Assembly (NCBI GenBank): GCA_029207755.1
Contig: JARCOQ010000095.1
Location: 1-64,000 of the forward strand
Origin: Chamaea fasciata
Lineage: Eukaryota > Chordata > Aves > Passeriformes > Sylviidae
DNA length: 64,000 bases
Direction: 5' to 3'
Shown: positions 62,821 to 64,000 of the stretch, piece by piece
How positions within the stretch are numbered: the first letter of the stretch is position 1
How the letters are laid out: each line of letters starts with the position of its first letter
Position numbers and translations under genes: made by a program
Notes under the pieces: model-generated
The model's input: the letters and a program-made list of their open reading frames with translations, nothing else
Database searches by the model: none
What the model was told of the DNA's origin: nothing

Positions 62821-64000
62821 GAGTGTTTCAAACCAATGCCAATTCTCATTCTTCAGTGAACACTGAGACCGCTGCTCATTCAGCTGCAGTAAAAGTAGAA
62901 TGTGACTGTATCTCCTCCGTATTCCTTCTTGTCTAAAATAAAATGTAGGTGCTTTGCAAGGAGCAGGCATCCCCGTTAAAACTCTCTTCTTGTGTACAAG
63001 ACGTTCACCAAAAAAGTTGGTCTTGATTTAATAGATCATCTTCTATCTTCCTGCGGCTGTTTTCTTGCGTAGCCCTAGCAAAACCGAAGGAAGGTATTGT
63101 GGACCTGAAATTTCACTCCTTTCTACATCCTCTCTACTATATTTAATTGTGTAGGTTTCAAGTCATGCCAAAAAGACTCGTTGATAAATCAACAGAGTAT
63201 ATTTGGATTAAATATTCATGACTGCTGTTGCTCTGCCTAGGAGGTCATGAAGCCAGGGGCTTGGGTGAGCTTTGTCTGCTGCTGTTTGTGCTTGCTCCAG
63301 GCTGCCTGGAAGAAGAGACCAAAGCTGCTCCCCACCTCAGCAGAGCTGGGTTCTGCAGGGTTTGGGGGCTACCCTGGGCACTGCTGTGTCCTGGGGTGGG
63401 AAATCCCATTTCTAGTCAAAGGAGGATGCTTCACAGTTAGTCTTGGAATCCAGCTTTTCTCTTTCAAAGCAAGTTTCAGAAACCTGTTGGTTTGGTTTTT
63501 TGGTCTGCTTTCTTCTGTGGTTTGTTGTTGTTGTTTTGTTGGGGTTTTTTGGTTTGGTTTGGTTTTGGTTTGGTTTTCTTTCTCTAGAAGAAAGAGGTGA
63601 TTCTATGATTGGCAGATATGAAATATGACAGATTTCCTTCATTGCCCACTAAGAGAAATTGTATAGAAAGTGAATGGGAAAGACGGTAAAACTTCTGCTA
63701 AGGCCTTAAAGCTTAGATGAGGTGTTGTCCAAGAAAATGACCGTTAAGCCCGTGAAGAAAAGGGATGTTAAAGCCGTCTTCTGACTTTCAGCCTCCCAGT
63801 ATCTGTAGTTGGTAGTGAATGTTTCATCAGGGTGCTAAGAATATTTTTTTCTTTTTTGTCCTTCTTTCTCTGCTTGAAAATCGAAGTGTGCAGCTTGGAA
63901 CACCGAGCATCTTTTCAGCTTGTTCTGCTTTTGGTCTAAGTCTGCCAGCTCCGCTGATGTTTGGATTTTTTAGCAGAACTTCCTCCTCTAGCTTCTTGCT
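62821..64000. repeat. Unit 21, partial (first 1180 bases)
   Basis: It is cut by the window edge before the CpG-rich core. Epsilon-type start with gccgtcttc and the aatatga change as in unit 20, plus a private T-to-A giving atgacagatt near 63630. Confidence 0.97.

Larger units (their letters stand above)
1..64000. repeat. Macrosatellite array, 3.14-kb unit, 20.4 head-to-tail copies
   Basis: The same roughly 3,140-base sequence recurs from end to end with no intervening unique DNA. Twenty-one occurrences of the anchor gagtgtttcaaacc are spaced 3131-3155 bases apart. All copies share one orientation and carry the same landmarks in the same order: AT-rich left part, TTTGG tract, CpG-rich core, poly-T, stem-loop, and UPRE/AP-1-like composite. 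Copies differ by scattered single-base changes, one- or two-base indels and the length of the poly-T run. Neither array edge is inside the window. The unit does not match any gene, rRNA, tRNA or complete transposable element that I recognise. Avian origin is inferred from sequence style only. The phase chosen for the units is arbitrary. Confidence 0.98.

Noticed and set aside
1..64000. Multicopy W-linked HINTW gene array
   Set aside because: HINTW is a tandemly repeated bird gene, but I found no sequence resembling the HINT fold or its histidine-triad motif in any frame of the unit.
1..64000. Chicken W XhoI-family or EcoRI-family satellite, or the 41-bp repeats
   Set aside because: One XhoI site per unit exists (1735-1740 in the first copy), but unit length and internal structure do not fit those families, which have much shorter units or short internal repeats.
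1..64000. Ribosomal DNA, histone or tRNA gene cluster
   Set aside because: No rRNA, histone or tRNA sequence is visible in the unit.
1..64000. CRISPR-like array or prokaryotic system
   Set aside because: Repeat length, poly-T runs, (ATT)n, TTTGG tracts and CpG depletion outside an island are typical of vertebrate DNA. There are no operons or ribosome-binding sites.
1..64000. Pure assembly artefact (one unit copied by the assembler)
   Set aside because: Units carry distinct, linked variants, different T-run lengths and mosaic haplotypes, which a copying artefact would not create. Exact copy number still needs read support.

Overview
The whole 64 kb window is one uninterrupted, head-to-tail tandem array (a macrosatellite). 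A unit of about 3.14 kb is repeated 20 full times, plus a 1,180-base partial copy at the right edge. Phased on the window's first base, units start at 1, 3141, 6285, 9427, 12564, 15701, 18841, 21979, 25119, 28259, 31399, 34539, 37681, 40821, 43966, 47105, 50244, 53388, 56519, 59666 and 62821. No unique flank is visible at either end, so the array continues on both sides. All copies point the same way and differ, by eye, at only a few tens of positions at most.

Organism: a vertebrate, most probably a bird. The reasons are a T-rich TTTGG/TTTTGG tract and a short ATTCTATG-type tail resembling the 3' end of CR1 retroposons, with no mammalian SINE or L1 signature recognised. This is an inference from sequence style; no gene identifies the species.

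Layout of one unit (offsets as in the first copy): AATAAA-type signal near 117; TATA-like AT-rich stretch near 318; TG-only (TTTGG)n tract 696-757 followed by a possible CR1 tail; CpG-island-like core about 1227-1664 with a cluster of bZIP-type sites at its left side; long poly-T run near 1982-2022; 10-bp perfect stem-loop 2122-2151; strong-looking 3' splice-site-like sequence ending at 2687; TGACGTGG plus TGAGTCA composite at 2913-2928; (ATT)n at 3037-3049. I see no convincing protein-coding gene, tRNA, rRNA or CRISPR. Open frames in the unit (up to 131 codons, overlapping on both strands) look like chance frames copied 20 times and are broken in some copies.

Layout of the array: nearly all unit-length variation (3131-3155) lies in the poly-T run (31-57 T). 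With the T run removed, every unit is 3097-3101 bases. Marker bases used below (first-copy offsets): 279 C/G, 531 C/T, 543 T/C, 864 C/T, 904 G/T, 1552 G/A, 1563 C/T, and the T/G run near 3029. Three main first-half haplotypes appear: A (864T, 904T, 1563C), B (864C, 904G, 1563T) and C (279G, 531C, 543C, 864T, 1552A). The order is 1 mixed, 2B 3A 4B 5C 6A 7C 8A 9B 10A 11B 12A 13B. This gives an alternating, dimeric higher-order repeat of about 6.28 kb, clearest in units 8-13. From about 40.7 kb rightward (units 14-21) the array changes to a more heterogeneous domain with 279G and two second-half types (called delta and epsilon here).

No genes work together here. The plausible biology is that of a large-unit macrosatellite: a CpG-island-bearing non-coding array comparable in scale to D4Z4, DXZ4 or avian MHM, or a chromosome-specific centromeric array of the kind known in chicken. 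None of these roles can be decided from sequence alone.
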